Shown: positions 24,624 to 33,393 of the stretch, one piece after another | Layout of the letters: every line of letters starts with the position of its first letter | Numbering within the stretch: the stretch's first letter is position 1 | Assembly (NCBI GenBank): GCA_005804885.1 | Contig: SYOX01000417.1 | Coordinates: forward strand, 1-64,000 | DNA: 64,000 nucleotides | Direction: 5' to 3' | DNA from: Pseudomonadota bacterium | GTDB lineage: Bacteria; Myxococcota_A; Bradymonadia; Bradymonadales; GCA-2716585 | Made by a program: the position numbers and the translations under genes | The notes under the pieces: generated by a model | The model's database searches: none | What the model saw: the letters and a program-made list of their open reading frames with translations, nothing else | Told to the model about the DNA's origin: nothing

Positions 24624-26093
24624 CTACCCATCGCCGCGATCGTCGACGACCTCCGGCGCGACACAGACCCGGTTCCTGCCGCCGGCCTTGGCGGCGCCCA
24701 GGCCGAGGCTGACCCGCTCCATCAGGTCCCGCACCGAGCCGTCCTGCGCCCGCCGCTCCGACAGCCCGATGCTGACGGTCAGCGGCAGGGGCGACCCGTC
24801 GGTGCTCTCGAAGGGGTGCGCCTCGATCAGCGCCCGAAGCCGCTCAAGCGCCTGGGCCGCCAGGCCCTCCTCGGCGCCCTGCATCACCAGGCAGATCTCC
24901 TCGCCGCCGTAGCGCGCGGCCCAGTCCTGCCCCCGGACATTGCCCACGATCAGCGCCGACAGATCCCGCAGCGCCTTGTCCCCCGTCGGCCACCCCCAGC
25001 GCTTGTTGACCTGCCCGAAGTGGTCCACGTCCAGCAGCGCCACCGTCAGCGGCTGCCCCGTCGAGGCCGTCGAGCCGAAGACATACTCCAGCCGACGATC
25101 GAGGTAGCGGCGGTTGTGAAGCTGCGTCAGCACGTCCACCTCGGCCTCCTTGCGCAGCTCCTCGAAGAGCCGGCGGCCCCGGTGGGTGATCACCTCCGCG
25201 ATCCGCTCCGAGATCACCCGCGTGAGGTTCTCGAAGCCCTCCAGCGCCAGCGACCCGTCGACGGCCAGGGCCCGGCGCTCGATCTCCGCGTGGTGGATCA
25301 CGCAGTCGCGGCCGCGCACCTTGGCCGCAAAGAGGGCCTCCTCCGCCTTCGACAGCAGCTCTCGCCGCCGCAGCGGGCCGAGCGCCGTCGCCACCCCGAC
25401 GCTGACGGTGATCCGGATCCCGTCGTGGAGCGGCTCGCCCCGCACGATCTCCCGGATGAGCTCCGCCTCCGCGATCGCCTCGGCCTCGGTCGCCCGCATC
25501 AGCAGGCAGAACTCCTCGCCGCCAAAGCGCGCGACCAGGGCTTGAGGCGAGGTGCTCGTGACGATCCGACGGGCGAGGGCGTGCAGGATGATGTCGCCGA
25601 CGGCGTGGCCGTGCTGATCGTTGACCTGCTTGAAGCGGTCGATGTCCACGAAGAGCAAGGAGAGCGGGCGCTCCGGCGCGGCCTTGTCGACGCCCGCTGC
25701 GAGGTGCTCCAGGAAGACCTGGCGGTCCGCCAGCCCCGTCAGCGAGTCCCGCCACGACAGCGCCCGCTCGCGGAGCTGGCCCAGTCGGTAGGCGAGCAGC
25801 TCGGGGGGGGAGCCCAGGAGCGCGATCTCGTCCCGGTGCGACAGGCCGGCGAGCACCGCGCCGAGCTGCTCGGCCGCCGCCAGAATCAGCGCCGGCTGCT
25901 TCGCCGAGCGCCGGGCCTCGAAGAGCGCCTCGACGGACGCGAAGGCCCGCGCGTCGAGCGCGATCAGGTGCGCGTCGGCCAGCGCGCCGAGCGCGCCGGG
26001 CTCGCAGGCCTCCGCCCGCATCCCCGGCAGCGCTGGCGCGGCCTCCAACGAACACCAGGCCACGATCAGCCGCTCGGGGCTCGCCACCACCAT
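24624..26093 (-). CDS. Protein with two GGDEF (diguanylate cyclase) domains
   Basis: 489 residues, cytoplasmic. Residues 1-110 look like a degenerate receiver-type domain without a clear phospho-Asp site. The first GGDEF domain (about 115-270) has DSLTGLADRQVF, FVDIDRFKQVND and the active-site GGEEF at 191-195. The second (about 315-475) has DVLTQLHNRRYLDRRL, LLDVDHFGQVN and GGEEI at 396-400, with an RGQD inhibitory site (387-390) five residues before it; the first lacks this site. These enzymes condense two GTP to c-di-GMP. Two apparently intact catalytic domains in one chain are rare. GTG at 26096 or ATG at 26093 could start it. Confidence 0.9.
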   Translation of the reverse strand: MVVASPERLIVAWCSLEAAPALPGMRAEACEPGALGALADAHLIALDARAFASVEALFEARRSAKQPALILAAAEQLGAVLAGLSHRDEIALLGSPPELLAYRLGQLRERALSWRDSLTGLADRQVFLEHLAAGVDKAAPERPLSLLFVDIDRFKQVNDQHGHAVGDIILHALARRIVTSTSPQALVARFGGEEFCLLMRATEAEAIAEAELIREIVRGEPLHDGIRITVSVGVATALGPLRRRELLSKAEEALFAAKVRGRDCVIHHAEIERRALAVDGSLALEGFENLTRVISERIAEVITHRGRRLFEELRKEAEVDVLTQLHNRRYLDRRLEYVFGSTASTGQPLTVALLDVDHFGQVNKRWGWPTGDKALRDLSALIVGNVRGQDWAARYGGEEICLVMQGAEEGLAAQALERLRALIEAHPFESTDGSPLPLTVSIGLSERRAQDGSVRDLMERVSLGLGAAKAGGRNRVCVAPEVVDDRGDG

Positions 26094-26133
26094 CACTCCC
26101 CCAACATCCGGGCGCGCCCGGCTCGCCCCTGGC

Positions 26134-27249
26134 CTACCACGCCTGGCCCCAGCGGACCCCCGCCGAGGCCGGGCCGACCCACGGCAGGAGGCCAGCCGGC
26201 GGCGTCGAGGGCTCCTCGACGCCCGTGTCGGTCAGCACCATCAGCGCCCCTACGCCGACGAGGGCCGCGCCAACGGCGTAGGTCGCCAGCAGGGCTGGCC
26301 GCAGCGCGTCGAGCTGGCCGCGGATCTCCCTCTCCGCGGCGTCCTGATCCCGCAGGGCCGCCTCGTACTCGTCCAGCTTCGGCCCCAGCGCGAGGACATC
26401 GATCAGCACCCCCACGCCGAGCACCCCCGCGCCGGCCCCCACCGTCCCCCACCCCCACGCGTGGAAGGGCTCGCTGACCCCCTTGATGGGGAGCTTGGGC
26501 GGCACAGGCTCGATCTCGACGGCGATCGGCCCCAGGTCGCCCTCGGCGTCGAGGGTCGGCAACGCGTTCAGCGGATCTCCGACCGCCGCGCCCTCGACGG
26601 CCTCCCCGTCCAAGGGCGTCGGCAGTTCGACGGTCTCCCCGTCCAGGGGCGTCGGCAGCTCAACGGCCTCCCCGTCCAGGGGCGTCGGCAGCGCGTCGGC
26701 GCCCACCGTCAGCTCCAGGGTCTTCGAGGGTCGGATCGCGAAGCGGATCGACGTCTCCCGCTCGCCCAGGGCGACGTCGAGGCGGTGAGCGCCGGGGCGC
26801 AGCGCCATGCGGACGTCGCAGGTGCCGACCCGCTCGCCGTCGATCAGGAGCGTGAGCCTGGCGTCGAAGCAGCGCACGATCAGATCGCCGGTGCAGGCGC
26901 CCAGCTCTCTTTGAAAGCGCGCCAGCATCTCCGCGACGACCTCGGGGGGCGGGTCGGCCACCTGGGGCGCCTCGGCGACCTGATCAAAGGCGGCCTTGGC
27001 CGCCTCGCACTGGCTCAGGCGGTAGCGGCTGCGGCCGAGGTTGAGCAGCAGGACGTTGAGGCGACCTTCCTTGAGCGCCTCCTCCAGCAGCCGCGCGGCG
27101 CCCTCGTAGTCCCCGCGCTCAGAGGCCTCGCCGGCCTCCTGGGCCAGCTCGATCTGTCGGGGCGTCGGGAGCGCCTGGGGTTGTTGAGCGGCGCCCAGAG
27201 CGGGCCACAGGAGCATGAGCGCGAGCGCGGCCAGCCGCAGCGCGCTCAT
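26134..27249 (-). CDS. Exported TPR/PEGA-like membrane protein downstream of a Ser/Thr kinase
   Basis: 371 residues with a signal peptide (LALMLLWPALGAAQQ). Residues 30-115 look like a TPR pair (AGEASERGDYEGAARLLEEAL, LLLNLGRSRYRLSQCEAA). Residues about 120-190 resemble a PEGA domain (LTLLIDGERVGTCDVRMALRPGAHRLDVAL). A linker holds three 11-residue repeats LPTPLDGEAVE. Two hydrophobic segments lie near the C-terminus (about 265-290 and 320-345). Its ATGA overlaps the kinase stop codon, so both are co-translated. This TPR/PEGA layout next to a Hanks kinase is a recurring myxobacterial-type arrangement, but the function is unknown. Confidence 0.8.
   Translation of the reverse strand: MSALRLAALALMLLWPALGAAQQPQALPTPRQIELAQEAGEASERGDYEGAARLLEEALKEGRLNVLLLNLGRSRYRLSQCEAAKAAFDQVAEAPQVADPPPEVVAEMLARFQRELGACTGDLIVRCFDARLTLLIDGERVGTCDVRMALRPGAHRLDVALGERETSIRFAIRPSKTLELTVGADALPTPLDGEAVELPTPLDGETVELPTPLDGEAVEGAAVGDPLNALPTLDAEGDLGPIAVEIEPVPPKLPIKGVSEPFHAWGWGTVGAGAGVLGVGVLIDVLALGPKLDEYEAALRDQDAAEREIRGQLDALRPALLATYAVGAALVGVGALMVLTDTGVEEPSTPPAGLLPWVGPASAGVRWGQAW
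26592..26697 (-). repeat. 33-bp in-frame tandem repeat
   Basis: Three nearly identical 33-bp units in the linker of the TPR/PEGA-like protein, each encoding LPTPLDGEAVE or a one-residue variant. Confidence 0.8.
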
Positions 27250-28868
27250 GGATCGCCGGCCGGGGCCTCGACGGCGGCCTTCTCGTTGCCTTCGCCGCCG
27301 ATGACGCCCGTCGTGATGAGCACCAGCACAAGGACCGCGCCGATGATCAGCATCAGGAAGAAGCCCAGCGCCACGAGCAAGGGGACGTGCCGCCGGGAGG
27401 AGGGGCGCTCTGGCTCCGCGCTGGGCCTGGAGCGCTCCAACTCCGGCTGGTACTGCCGGGCCGATGACATGGCCGCCTCGGGGGCAGGGCCAGGGGTCGC
27501 GCGCATCGCCAGGGTGGCGCCCAGCGGCGGCCCGCCCGACCTCGACGGCTCGTCGAGATCGGGACCCGGCGGCTTGAAGTCGACGATCGTGGCCGAGACC
27601 CGGGAGACCGGAATGTCTCGCCTGGGAGAGTAGCTCACGACCGTGGCGGCGATCTCCCCGGTGTTGGAGAGCTTCTCGCGCAGCGCGTTGCTCTGGATCG
27701 GGCGAAGCTGGCCCGACGGCCCCGCCTGGTCGATCGAGCGGCCCGTCTCGGCGGACAGCGGCGCGCCGCCCTGCGCCCCGAAGGCCCCCTGTGCGGGCAG
27801 GGGGGACGAGGGCAGGCTGCGCTCGGGCATCTGGGCCGCCGCGCCGCCCCTGAAGACCTGAGGGCTCGCGCCGGATTGCATGGGGCGGCCCCCCATGGCG
27901 GCGATGGGGCGATCGTAGTTCGAGGACGACACCACCGGCTGACCAGAGGGGTCGACGTCGGTGGCGGCCTCGACGAAGGCGGGCCGCGCGCTGAAGTGCG
28001 CCTCGACCGCGCTCTGGATCGCCTCAAGGGCGTCCCTCAGCTCCCCTGCGTTCTGGTAGCGCGCCTTGGGATCGAGCGAGAGCGCCTTGGTCAACACGGG
28101 CCCCACGGGGCTCTTGAGGATCTGCTCGGGGATGTTCAGGTCGCCTCGGCTGTGCGCCATCATGCACTGCATCCCGGTGCCGTCCACCGCAGGGCGCCCC
28201 GTGACCACCTCCACGAAGAGCAGCCCCACCTGATAGACGTCGAAGGCCGGCGAGATGGACTTGCTGCGGATGTACTCCGGCGTCAGGTACTGGGGCGTGC
28301 CGTAGAACTCGCCCGCGCTCGTCAGCCGCACCTGCTGCTCCATCATGTGCGCGATGCCGAAGTCCAGCAGCTTGAGCGCCTCGACCCGGCTGTTCGGCTC
28401 CGTCACGAAGATGTTGTCGGGCTTCAGATCTCGATGGACAATCCCGAGCTTGTGCGCGGCGTTGAGCGCGTCCAGGCACCGGATGAAGAGCCGCAGGGCC
28501 CGCTTGATGTCCATCGGGCCATTGCGCTGGATCTCGGTGCTCAGCGCGTGGCCCCGGAGCAGCTCCATGACCATGTAGGGGCTGGAGTCCTCAGCCACGC
28601 CATAATCGAGCACGCGCACCACGTCCGGGTGCTGGATCTGGCTCGAAGCCTTGGCCTCCCTCGAAAAACGCTCCAGGAAGCCCGACGCCACCGTCCGAGT
28701 CACCCGCAGGACCTTGATCGCCACCGGCTGCCCCAGGCTGATCTGGTTGGCCTTGTAGACCGTCGCAAACCCGCCTCTGCCCAGCACCCCCAGGATCTGG
28801 TAGCGCTGGCCAAGGACTGTCCCGACTGGGAGATCCGATTGTTCCTGACCCGGAGGTTGGTTGCTCAT
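27246..28868 (-). CDS. Hanks-type Ser/Thr protein kinase with C-terminal membrane anchor
   Basis: 540 residues (ATG at 28868; GTG at 28874 is possible). The kinase domain covers residues 20-290: GRGGFATV nucleotide loop (30-37), VAIKVL Lys52, VHRDLKPDN with catalytic Asp147, LLDFG Asp169 and GTPQYLTPEY replacing the usual APE. A 200-residue Pro/Ser/Arg-rich linker precedes one transmembrane helix (VPLLVALGFFLMLIIGAVL region, about 495-525). So the kinase should face the cytoplasm, with almost nothing outside. It has a good promoter and overlaps the TPR/PEGA-like gene by ATGA, suggesting joint action. Substrates unknown. Confidence 0.92.
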   Translation of the reverse strand: MSNQPPGQEQSDLPVGTVLGQRYQILGVLGRGGFATVYKANQISLGQPVAIKVLRVTRTVASGFLERFSREAKASSQIQHPDVVRVLDYGVAEDSSPYMVMELLRGHALSTEIQRNGPMDIKRALRLFIRCLDALNAAHKLGIVHRDLKPDNIFVTEPNSRVEALKLLDFGIAHMMEQQVRLTSAGEFYGTPQYLTPEYIRSKSISPAFDVYQVGLLFVEVVTGRPAVDGTGMQCMMAHSRGDLNIPEQILKSPVGPVLTKALSLDPKARYQNAGELRDALEAIQSAVEAHFSARPAFVEAATDVDPSGQPVVSSSNYDRPIAAMGGRPMQSGASPQVFRGGAAAQMPERSLPSSPLPAQGAFGAQGGAPLSAETGRSIDQAGPSGQLRPIQSNALREKLSNTGEIAATVVSYSPRRDIPVSRVSATIVDFKPPGPDLDEPSRSGGPPLGATLAMRATPGPAPEAAMSSARQYQPELERSRPSAEPERPSSRRHVPLLVALGFFLMLIIGAVLVLVLITTGVIGGEGNEKAAVEAPAGDP

Positions 28869-28910
28869 AGCCACGGCGGCATCAAGGATGGCAGACTTTT
28901 ACCCTCGCAG

Positions 28911-28939
28911 AGCATAGTCCAGCCCCGCTGGTGCGTCAA
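28911..28939 (-). promoter_or_regulatory. Probable promoter of the kinase operon
   Basis: Minus strand: TTGACG (28939-28934), a 17-bp spacer and TATGCT (28916-28911), 43 bp before the kinase ATG. Confidence 0.55.
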
Positions 28940-29044
28940 TCTCATCACCCCTCGCTTGATCGACCCCGTGCCGGCATTGGCGCAAAAGGGCGTTTTGTGC
29001 TGTGATCGACCTGGACAGCCTCTCCCCTTCGCCTTGAGGATCAT

Positions 29045-30691
29045 ATGACACAGGCTTACCGCCTGCCTGCCCCGCTCGCACTGACGACCCTCTGCCTCAT
29101 GGCCTGCAACCTCCTGACCGATCCCGACGACGTCAAGGCCCGCGTCGAGCGCGAGCGCGCCAACGCACCCGACTCCTGCCCCGCCCCCCTGACGGTCTGC
29201 GGCGGCCTGTGCGTCGACACCCGCGTCGATCCCGATCATTGCGGCGAAGCCTGCAGGCCCTGCCTCGCCGGCCCCGCCAGCGTCCCCCGCTGCCTGGAGG
29301 GCCGCTGCGCCTTCTCGTGCGTCGACGGCGCCCTGGATCTCAACAACGACCTGGGCCTGGGCCTCGGCGGCGACGGCTGCGAGTGCTTGCCCGGCGACGC
29401 CTGCCAGCGCCCCGCGCCCGCCTGCGGCGACGACACCTGCGACCCCGGCGAGTCCCCCCTGGTCTGCTGCCTCGACTGCCCCTGCCCCGGCGACCAGCAA
29501 TGCGACAGGACGCGGCCTCGCGGCCGTGGCCTGGACCCCGAGCCCGAGCCCGAGCCTGAGCCCGAGTCCGGTTGCGGCGACGGCACCTGCGACCCCGGCG
29601 AATCCCCCGAGGGCTGCTGCCTCGACTGCGGCTGTGGCCTTGGCAACCCTTTTGCCGTCTGCGAGGCCGAGCCTCGGCGCTGCCGCCCCTCGCGCTGGCG
29701 CTTCGCCTTCTTGAGCCACGACCCCGCCGTCGGCTTCACCACCGCCCGAGGCACGTGGTCCTTCCAGAGCGCCGGCCTCTACGCGATCAGCGACCAGCGA
29801 CAGAGCGACCCCCGCGGCCTCCTGGGCGCCGGACAGCTCCTGCTCGACGCTCGCGGCGGGATCTTCGGCGCCGACGGGCGCCACCAGCTTGAAGGCCAGC
29901 TCGACGACCCCGCCGGCCTCATCGCGCTGAGCGCCACCAACAAGCCCGGCCTCGTCCTGATGACCCGCCTCGACGACCCTCCCCTGGAACCCGATGACCT
30001 CACCGGCCCCTTCGAAATCGTCGCCCTCACCCTCAACGTCGACCTCGGGCTTGACGGCGCCGACGAGGCCCTCATCGCCCTGCGCGGGCGCCTGACCTTC
30101 GACACCTTCGGCTGCATAAAACCAGACAGTTCGCACATATCCGCCGGAAACACCCTGCTGCGCGTCGAGGGCGGCTGCTTCGAGATCACCGCTGAGGGCG
30201 TCGAGCTGCCCTTGCAGCTCCTCGGGGCGACCCTCTCGCTGACCGGCAACGCCGACCTCGGCGGCCGCGCCATGGTCATGACGCGGCGCTCCGAAGACCC
30301 CGATGTCCCCGGCGTCGGGCTCTTCGTCCTGGCGCGGGCCTCCGACGGCGTGGCCCCGAGCGTCGGCGGCGACCACCACGTCGCCGGCTTCAAGGTCAAC
30401 GGCGGCAGAGTCGAGAGCCGATGGGGGGAGGTCACCATCAGCGGCGGGGTGCAGCCTGGCCCGCTCTCATCCTCGCTCGGCGACCACCCGGACATCCTCG
30501 GGGGCAACCTCCAGGTGGACCCTGACGGCCGGCTCGACGCCGAGCTCCGCTTCGAGGGCCGAGGCCCCGAGCGCCACCTCGGGCAGGCCGCCGTGCCCGG
30601 AGCCTCCTCGCCGCAAGCCGCGCCGCTCCTGGTCACCGGCCAGGACGACAGCCCGATCGGCGGTCTGACGATCTGGCTTCGGAGGCCATGA
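29045..30691 (+). CDS. Cys-rich surface lipoprotein with CGDxTCDPGE repeats
   Basis: 548 residues; TTGAGG precedes the ATG. Signal peptide ends CLMAC. The first 200 residues hold many cysteines, including two copies of a 20-odd-residue module CGDDTCDPGESP / CGDGTCDPGESP each followed by CCLDCxC, a DPDHCGEAC motif typical of deltaproteobacterial surface lipoproteins, and a PEPEPEPE linker. The C-terminal 350 residues are beta-rich with no recognised enzyme motif. The cysteine modules are probably disulfide-bonded outside the cell. Divergent from the kinase operon; function unknown. Confidence 0.85.
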   Translation: MTQAYRLPAPLALTTLCLMACNLLTDPDDVKARVERERANAPDSCPAPLTVCGGLCVDTRVDPDHCGEACRPCLAGPASVPRCLEGRCAFSCVDGALDLNNDLGLGLGGDGCECLPGDACQRPAPACGDDTCDPGESPLVCCLDCPCPGDQQCDRTRPRGRGLDPEPEPEPEPESGCGDGTCDPGESPEGCCLDCGCGLGNPFAVCEAEPRRCRPSRWRFAFLSHDPAVGFTTARGTWSFQSAGLYAISDQRQSDPRGLLGAGQLLLDARGGIFGADGRHQLEGQLDDPAGLIALSATNKPGLVLMTRLDDPPLEPDDLTGPFEIVALTLNVDLGLDGADEALIALRGRLTFDTFGCIKPDSSHISAGNTLLRVEGGCFEITAEGVELPLQLLGATLSLTGNADLGGRAMVMTRRSEDPDVPGVGLFVLARASDGVAPSVGGDHHVAGFKVNGGRVESRWGEVTISGGVQPGPLSSSLGDHPDILGGNLQVDPDGRLDAELRFEGRGPERHLGQAAVPGASSPQAAPLLVTGQDDSPIGGLTIWLRRP

Positions 30692-30718
30692 TCACGGCTG
30701 AGGCGTTCTGCGGGCCGC

Positions 30719-31516
30719 TCAGGGCCACTGGAAGGTCGCGGCGATGGCCGGCGCGCCGTAGACCGCGCCGCCGGTGCGCACGACCATGTTGGGCAAGGGG
30801 TGGGCCACGCCGCCGCTGTGGGTGTGCCCGCACAGCACCTCCAGGTGTTGGCGCGGGTGGGCGGCCATGATCTCGAGGAGCACCTCCCCGACGGCCAGGC
30901 AAGTGAAGTGGGGCGTCCAGGCGCTGTTCGAAATCTGGCCCTCGTGCCAGCAGGCCTCCAGCAGCGGCGGGACGTGGGTGAGCAGGACGACGCGCTCGAA
31001 GCCCGCCAGCGCGCTCACCAGGCCCTCCCGCAGCGACTCGGCGGCCTCGTCGCCGAGCGCCTTGAGGCGCTCCAGGCGCACGGCCTTGTCGCCGGTGACC
31101 AGCTCCTCGATCAGGATGTAGTCGTTGAGCATGACGGGCGAGGCCATGAAGTCGCCGCAGCGCCCATCGCCCCAGCCCCCGTGGCCGATCAGCGCGGTGT
31201 CCTTGCCGATCGGGCAGACGCCGCTCGAAGGCAGGTAGAGGCAGCGCGGTCGGCGCAGGGAGAGCGCCGCGGCGGCGGCGCGGGTTCGGGCGATCGAGCC
31301 GCGGTAGTAGTCGTGGTTGCCCAGGACGAAGTAGAGCGGCCGCTTGAGCCTGTCGTCGAGGCGCTCAAGGACGCGGATGACCGTGCTGGACTCGGCGATG
31401 TCGCCGCCGATCAGGAACCCCTCGACCTCGGCGCCGTCCAGGACGTCAAGGAAGCGCTCGAAGTCTTCGGCGGAGACATGATCGAGGTGGGGATCGGTGA
31501 TCCAGGCCAGCTTCAT
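30719..31516 (-). CDS. Calcineurin-like metallophosphoesterase
   Basis: 265 residues; AAGGAGCC precedes the ATG. All metallophosphoesterase blocks are present: TDPHLDH (Asp-x-His), GGDIAES (GD), VLGNHDYY (GNHD), LLTHVPPL (H) and LCGHTHSGG (GHxH). Such enzymes use two metal ions to cleave phosphomono- or diesters. No signal peptide, so cytoplasmic. Substrate cannot be told from the sequence; cyclic nucleotides and nucleotides are the usual range. It is divergent from the kinase-pseudokinase gene (77-bp gap) and convergent with the Cys-rich lipoprotein gene. Confidence 0.92.
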   Translation of the reverse strand: MKLAWITDPHLDHVSAEDFERFLDVLDGAEVEGFLIGGDIAESSTVIRVLERLDDRLKRPLYFVLGNHDYYRGSIARTRAAAAALSLRRPRCLYLPSSGVCPIGKDTALIGHGGWGDGRCGDFMASPVMLNDYILIEELVTGDKAVRLERLKALGDEAAESLREGLVSALAGFERVVLLTHVPPLLEACWHEGQISNSAWTPHFTCLAVGEVLLEIMAAHPRQHLEVLCGHTHSGGVAHPLPNMVVRTGGAVYGAPAIAATFQWP

Positions 31517-31593
31517 CGGCGAGGCTCCTTGGAGGATCGAGGGTGTTGTCCTTGTTGATGGTGTACCATACTTCTTGAGGTCAGGAGGTGCTG

Positions 31594-33288
31594 ATGCAAG
31601 GGGACACCATCATACCCGGCGTGGGCCTGGGCGAGATCCTGGGGACGGGGGGCTTCGGGGTCGTCCGGCGAGGCCGCCATCAGGCGCTGGACGTGGACGT
31701 GGCGGTCAAGATCACGACCCGCGATCTGGCCGACCCGGCGGCCATGGAAGGCGCGCTCTTCGAGGCCCGGCTGATGGCCAGGCTCGATCACCCGAACCTG
31801 CTGCGCATCCACGACGCCGGCCGCCTCGGCGGGTCGATCTACCTCGTGATGGAGTACATGGACGGCGGCACGCTGGAGGGGATGCGGCGCGCGACCCCCG
31901 AGGCGCTGATGGACTGCACCCGGCAGCTCCTCTCGGGCCTCCAGGCCTTGCACGACGCCCGAATCCTGCACCGGGACATCAAGCCGGCCAACTGCCTCAG
32001 GCGCACGCGAGACGCCCGAGTCAAGCTCGGGGATTTGGGCATCTCCATGGCGCAGGTCACCCACGACGAGCAAAGCAGGAGCCCGGTCGGGACGCTGCCC
32101 TTCATGGCGCCGGAGCTCTTCAACGGCGATCCGGCCTTCAGCGCGCGATCCGATCTCTACGCCCTCGGGATGACGCTGGCCTGCGTGGCCCTCGACGAGG
32201 ACCCCTTCCCCACGGGGTCGATGGGTCAGCTCCTGCTCTGGATCGGCCAGGGCGAGCGGCCGGATCTGGCCCGCGCGCGACCGGACCTGCCCGACGCGCT
32301 CACGCGGGCGCTGGCGCGGATGATGGCCCCCGATCCGGCGCACCGCCCCCAGAGCGCCGCCGCCGCCCTGGCGCTGCTCAACGACGACCGCGCGGCCCGC
32401 CCGGCCTCGCCGACGCCTACCTCGCCGGCCCCGCCCACTGCGCCCCCGAGGGCGCTCAGGGCCGGCGACCTCGTGGTGGGGCCCTGGCTGCTGGGGGCAG
32501 TGGTCCATGAGTCGACCAACTGGCGCGGGCTCGCCGCCACCCACATCCACACCGGCGCCGCGGCGCGGCTGACCTTCTTGCGCGAGGGGGGTCCGCTGGC
32601 CCGCTCCGAGGCGCTCATCCTGGGCGCCGCCGAGCGGGCCGCGCGGCTGGATCACCCCGGCATCCTGGGCGTGCTGGACTGGGGCCGGGTGCCAGCGGGG
32701 GCCTACGTGGTCACGGCCCCGAGCGGGCGAACGCTCAACGATCTGATCGAGGCCGGTGGCCCGCTGCGGGAGGTCGAGGCGCTGCGCTGCGCTGCCGAGC
32801 TGGCCGACGCGCTGGCGTGGCTTCACGCGCGCGGCCTCGTCTACCAGATCGTCGAACCTGGCTCGGCGCTGATCGGGGCCGACGCCAGGGTGGCGCAGCT
32901 CCGCTGGCCGATCTTCTGCGTCCCGATCGGCACCCCCGCCATCGACGCCCAGGGGGTCAACCAGCGGGTCTGGGTCTCGCCCTGGTTCGCCCCGGAGGTC
33001 ACCCACCAGAAGGCGGCCATCGAGCCCGGCGCCGATCTCTACGGGCTCGGCGAGGTGCTCTACTTCCTGCTGACGGGTCGGGCGGCCTTCGCCCGGCCGA
33101 CCGGCGCGCAGGTGCTGCTGGCCAAGGGGCTCGGGCAGATCGACCTGCGGGCGCTGGCGCCGACGGTCACCGGGCCGACGGCCAGCCTCGTCGCCGAGCT
33201 GCTCAACCCCGATCCCGCCCTTCGCCCCGACGCCGCCGCCGCCCGCGACGCCTTGCGGCGGCTGGCCGATCGGCTCTCGCCGCGGTGA
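31594..33288 (+). CDS. Ser/Thr kinase fused to a kinase-like (pseudokinase) domain
   Basis: 564 residues; start at 31594 because AGGAGG (31583-31588) sits 5 bp before it; GTG 31588 overlaps that site. Residues 10-265 form a Hanks kinase: GTGGFGVV, AVKI Lys39, LHRDIKPAN with Asp128 and GDLGIS (DLG for DFG, Asp147), GTLPFMAPEL. A Pro/Thr linker follows, then a second kinase-like fold (about 300-560): HPGILGVLDWG, LADALAWLHARGLVYQIVEP where the HRD is missing, no DFG, but a WFAPEV and GADLYGLGEVLYFLLTGR lobe. The second domain should be catalytically dead and regulatory. No membrane segment. Partner unknown. Confidence 0.9.
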   Translation: MQGDTIIPGVGLGEILGTGGFGVVRRGRHQALDVDVAVKITTRDLADPAAMEGALFEARLMARLDHPNLLRIHDAGRLGGSIYLVMEYMDGGTLEGMRRATPEALMDCTRQLLSGLQALHDARILHRDIKPANCLRRTRDARVKLGDLGISMAQVTHDEQSRSPVGTLPFMAPELFNGDPAFSARSDLYALGMTLACVALDEDPFPTGSMGQLLLWIGQGERPDLARARPDLPDALTRALARMMAPDPAHRPQSAAAALALLNDDRAARPASPTPTSPAPPTAPPRALRAGDLVVGPWLLGAVVHESTNWRGLAATHIHTGAAARLTFLREGGPLARSEALILGAAERAARLDHPGILGVLDWGRVPAGAYVVTAPSGRTLNDLIEAGGPLREVEALRCAAELADALAWLHARGLVYQIVEPGSALIGADARVAQLRWPIFCVPIGTPAIDAQGVNQRVWVSPWFAPEVTHQKAAIEPGADLYGLGEVLYFLLTGRAAFARPTGAQVLLAKGLGQIDLRALAPTVTGPTASLVAELLNPDPALRPDAAAARDALRRLADRLSPR

Positions 33289-33393
33289 TCGCGCCAGCCC
33301 CTTGAAGAGAGCGGGGTCGGTGGACTAAACAGGATGAGGTTGAACACGGCCGAGGGCGCGCCGCCCTGAGATGGCCCCACCTCTGGAGCAGAC

